Shown piece after piece: positions 4,427-6,834 of a DNA stretch of 6,834 nt; position 1 is the stretch's first letter, and each line of letters opens with the position of its first letter. Source of the DNA: Actinomycetes bacterium (GTDB taxonomy: Bacteria; Actinomycetota; Actinomycetes; Propionibacteriales; Nocardioidaceae); assembly GCA_023415395.1 (NCBI GenBank), contig JAEZKN010000524.1, forward strand, positions 1 to 6,834, read 5' to 3'. Both the position numbers and the translations under genes were made by a program. The notes beneath the pieces are model-generated. The model had not been told where the DNA came from. It saw only the letters and a list, made by a program, of their open reading frames with translations, and did not search any database.

Positions 4427-6834
4427 ATGACCACGGACGACGGCGACCTCGCGCGCCGCTTGTTCGCCCTGATCCCCGACGGACTCTGGGTGTTCGACGA
4501 CGAGGGCACGACCACCTGGGCCAACCCCCGGATGGCCGAGATCCTCGGGCGCACGCCCGAGGAGATGGTGGGCCTGTCCGTGCTCGACACCCTCGACGAC
4601 CAGGGCCGCGCGGACTTCCGCCGCCACCTCGAGGCGATGGTCGCCTCCGGCGAGTCCCGGGAGAACGTCGACGCCTACTTCGTGCGCCCCGACGGTACGG
4701 CGGTGTGGGCGCTGGTCAGCTACGTGCCGGTGGTCGAGGACGGCCGGCGTACCGGCTGGCTCCACCGGGTCACCCCCGACACCGAGCGCAAGGAGCTGCT
4801 CGACGCGCTCGGAGTGACCACGCAGCAGCTCTCCACCGCGCAGCGGATCGCCCAGCTGGGCAGCTGGTCGTGGGACATCGAGACCGACGTGGTCGAGTGG
4901 TCCGACGAGATGTGCCGCATCTTCGGGGTGGCCCCCGGCTCCGCGGTGACCTTCGCCGACTACGTCTCCCGGCTGCACCCCGACGAGCAGGCCGAGACGT
5001 CCGCGGCCATCGCCGTCGCGACCGAGACCGGCGAGGAGTACTCCTTCGACCACCGGATCGTGCGCAGCGACGGCGAGGTGCGCTGGCTGCGGGGCCGGGG
5101 CGCGATCGAGCGCCGGCCCGACGGCACGGCGTACCGGATGAGCGGGACCGCGCAGGACATCACCTCGTCGCGCCTGGCCGACCAGGCGGCCCAGGAGGCC
5201 ACCCGACGGCTGGAGCTGGCCCAGCAGATGACCACGGCCGCCAACCTGGCCGGCAGCCTGCGAGAGGCGCTGCAGGTGGCGGGGGCCGGGCTGCCCGTGC
5301 ACACCTCCTGGGGCGCGATCGGGGCGCTGCTCTGGACCGACGAGGGCGAGCCGGAGCACCTGGCCCTGCACAGCGGGCCGACGCGCGCCGAGTTCGACCC
5401 CTGGCTCGCGGAGGAGGCCCGCGCCTCGGCCCAGGTCACCGTCGGCGCGGCGCCCGGGCTCGAGCGGACCCACAGCGTGGTCGCAATGCCCGTCCTCCTC
5501 GACGGCGAGGTCATCAGCGTCGTCGAGCTGCTCGCCGACGAGGTGCCGCCCGACGAGAACTCCCACCAGCTCCTCGCCCAGATCGCCCACCAGCTCGCCG
5601 TCGTCGCCGAGCGCGAGCGCAGCGCCGCGCAGCTGGCCGAGGCCCGCGACGACGCGATGGAGGCGTCGCGGCTGAAGTCGGAGTTCCTCGCCACGATGAG
5701 CCACGAGATCCGCACTCCCATGAACGGCGTCATCGGCCTCACCGACCTGCTCCTGCGCACGCCGCTCGACGACCACCAGCGCAAGCTCACCGAGAACCTC
5801 CAGGGCGCCGGACTGACCCTGCTCGCGATCATCAACGACATCCTCGACCTCTCGAAGATCGAGGCCGGCAAGCTCGAGCTCGAGGCCGCCGACTTCGACG
5901 TCCGCGAGGTGCTCGACCAGGTCGCGGGCGTGCTCGGCGGGCCGGCGCACGAGAAGGGCCTCGAGCTCGTGGTCGGCTGCTCGCCCGACGTCCCCCTCCT
6001 CGTCCGCGGCGACTCGGTCCGCTTCGGGCAGGTCGTCACCAACCTCGGCTCGAACGCGGTGAAGTTCACCGACCACGGCGAGGTCGTCATCGGGGCCCGC
6101 GTCGAGCGCCGTACGCCGGGAGGCGTGGTGCTCCGCGTCGACGTGACCGACACCGGGGTGGGGATCGCGGCCCACGAGCGCGAGCGGCTCTTCGAGGCCT
6201 TCACCCAGGGCGACCCCTCGACGACCCGCCGGCACGGCGGGACCGGGCTCGGGCTGGCGATCTCCCGGCAGCTCGTCGAGGCCCTCGGTGGCGACCTCCG
6301 CGTCGAGAGCGAGCCCGGGCAGGGCAGCACGTTCTCCTTCACCGCCCGCTTCGACGAGGCCCTCCGCCCGGCGCCCGCCGGCAGCCGCGCCCTGGAGGGC
6401 CGGCGGGTGCTCGTCGTCGACGACAACGCCACCAACCGCAGGGTCCTCGGCGAGCAGCTGGAGCACTGGGGCCTGCGGCCGGTCGCGGTCGCCGGCGCCC
6501 ACGAGAGCCTGGCCACCCTGCGCGAGGCCGCGCGCTCGGGTCAGCCCTTCGAGGTCGCCGTGCTGGACCTGGTCATGCCCGGCACGCCCGGGCTCGAGCT
6601 GGCCCGGCAGATCCGGCAGGAGCCCGCGCTGGCGGACGTCGCGCTGCTCTTGCTGAGCTCCGACCGGTCGGTCAGCCCCGAGGAGGTCGAGGAGGCCGGG
6701 CTCCAGGCCGCGCTGGGCAAGCCGGTGCGCCACGCCGAGCTGCATGCCACGCTCCTGTCGCTGGTCGGCGCGACCGCCGCGCCGGAGGCGGCCCCCCGGG
6801 CCGCCCGGCCGGGGCGGGGGCGGCCCGGGGGGGG
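4427..6834 (+). CDS. Hybrid sensor histidine kinase, PAS-PAS-GAF-like-HisKA-HATPase-receiver (3' truncated by the window)
   Basis: The frame is open from the ATG at 4427 to the window end: 802 codons and no stop. With no membrane segment or signal peptide, the kinase is probably cytoplasmic. PAS 1 spans about residues 10-120 (IPDGLWVFDDEG, NPRMAEILGRTPEEM). PAS 2, of the PAS_3 type, spans about 135-248 (LGSWSWDIETD, FDHRIVRSDGEVRWLRG, SGTAQDIT). A GAF-like region at about 258-400 is recognised only by layout. A helical linker leads to the H-box EFLATMSHEIRTPMNG, with phospho-accepting His426. The ATP-binding domain has N539/N543 (TNLGSNAVKFTD), DTGVGI from Asp575, LFEAFTQGD and GTGLGL (605-610). 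The receiver at about 658-775 has Asp665/Asp666, phospho-acceptor Asp714 (VLDLVMPG), Ser744 and Lys765, so a His-to-Asp relay looks intact. After residue 775 comes an Ala/Pro/Arg/Gly-rich stretch. Further receiver or Hpt domains may follow outside the window. The signal sensed and the partner regulator are unknown. Confidence 0.94.
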   Translation, partial: MTTDDGDLARRLFALIPDGLWVFDDEGTTTWANPRMAEILGRTPEEMVGLSVLDTLDDQGRADFRRHLEAMVASGESRENVDAYFVRPDGTAVWALVSYVPVVEDGRRTGWLHRVTPDTERKELLDALGVTTQQLSTAQRIAQLGSWSWDIETDVVEWSDEMCRIFGVAPGSAVTFADYVSRLHPDEQAETSAAIAVATETGEEYSFDHRIVRSDGEVRWLRGRGAIERRPDGTAYRMSGTAQDITSSRLADQAAQEATRRLELAQQMTTAANLAGSLREALQVAGAGLPVHTSWGAIGALLWTDEGEPEHLALHSGPTRAEFDPWLAEEARASAQVTVGAAPGLERTHSVVAMPVLLDGEVISVVELLADEVPPDENSHQLLAQIAHQLAVVAERERSAAQLAEARDDAMEASRLKSEFLATMSHEIRTPMNGVIGLTDLLLRTPLDDHQRKLTENLQGAGLTLLAIINDILDLSKIEAGKLELEAADFDVREVLDQVAGVLGGPAHEKGLELVVGCSPDVPLLVRGDSVRFGQVVTNLGSNAVKFTDHGEVVIGARVERRTPGGVVLRVDVTDTGVGIAAHERERLFEAFTQGDPSTTRRHGGTGLGLAISRQLVEALGGDLRVESEPGQGSTFSFTARFDEALRPAPAGSRALEGRRVLVVDDNATNRRVLGEQLEHWGLRPVAVAGAHESLATLREAARSGQPFEVAVLDLVMPGTPGLELARQIRQEPALADVALLLLSSDRSVSPEEVEEAGLQAALGKPVRHAELHATLLSLVGATAAPEAAPRAARPGRGRPGG
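6792..6832. repeat. Perfect 15-bp all-GC inverted repeat at the window end
   Basis: The left arm (6792-6806) reads CCCCCCGGGCCGCCC, and the right arm (6818-6832) is its exact reverse complement, GGGCGGCCCGGGGGG. The 11-base loop between them is also all G/C, and the window finishes with eight G in a row. The repeat lies inside the open frame of the histidine kinase, after its receiver domain. It could form a very stable hairpin. It may be a real linker sequence or a sequencing/assembly fold-back artefact. Confidence 0.7.

Noticed and set aside
4370..6745. A 791-codon open frame on the minus strand, antisense to the histidine kinase
   Set aside because: Its translation is low-complexity (Gly/Ala/Val/Leu/Asp/Arg-rich, with runs such as VVDDEH and LGEEL) and matches no family. 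The plus-strand frame carries complete PAS, HisKA, HATPase and receiver motifs. Long antisense frames are expected at this GC content.

Overview
This is a very GC-rich window (mostly G or C at third codon positions). It looks like chromosomal DNA of a high-GC actinomycete. Nocardioides or a close relative in the Propionibacteriales is my best guess, from base composition and gene families rather than a marker gene. Coding density is close to complete: the largest gap between genes is about 73 bases, so no stretch over 300 bases lacks a gene. I found no tRNA, rRNA, CRISPR array, insertion sequence or integrase.

Left edge (1-47): the last 14 codons of a plus-strand gene, whose sequence resembles the C-terminal zinc finger of an Fpg/Nei DNA glycosylase. 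Only 4 bases separate its stop from the end of a convergent minus-strand gene.

Minus-strand block (52-3738), four genes all read right to left. In order of transcription these are an LLM-class flavin-dependent monooxygenase (354 aa), a DUF1360 membrane protein (156 aa), an unrecognised 127-aa protein, and a secreted S33-family alpha/beta-hydrolase peptidase with a TAP-like C-terminal domain (536 aa). Gaps of 73, 46 and 37 bases would allow co-transcription, but the products share no obvious pathway.

Plus-strand block (3756-6834): a secreted HNH endonuclease-family protein (214 aa) and, 26 bases later, a large soluble hybrid sensor histidine kinase (PAS-PAS-GAF-like-HisKA-HATPase-receiver). 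The kinase has no stop in the window and runs off the right edge after 802 codons. The monooxygenase and HNH genes are divergent, with start codons only 17 bases apart. If the HNH protein uses an upstream TTG, the two start codons share one base.

Right edge (6792-6834): an all-G/C stretch containing a perfect 15-bp inverted repeat and ending in eight G. It may be the kinase's Ala/Pro/Arg/Gly linker, or a place where sequencing or assembly broke down.

Most of the window is ordinary actinobacterial housekeeping or accessory content. The points worth a second look are the divergent starts, a GGGGAAAC-like leader before three genes, the unusual last zinc-ligand position in the Fpg/Nei-like tail, the unknown 127-aa protein, and the terminal inverted repeat. 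I see no convincing new multi-gene system.
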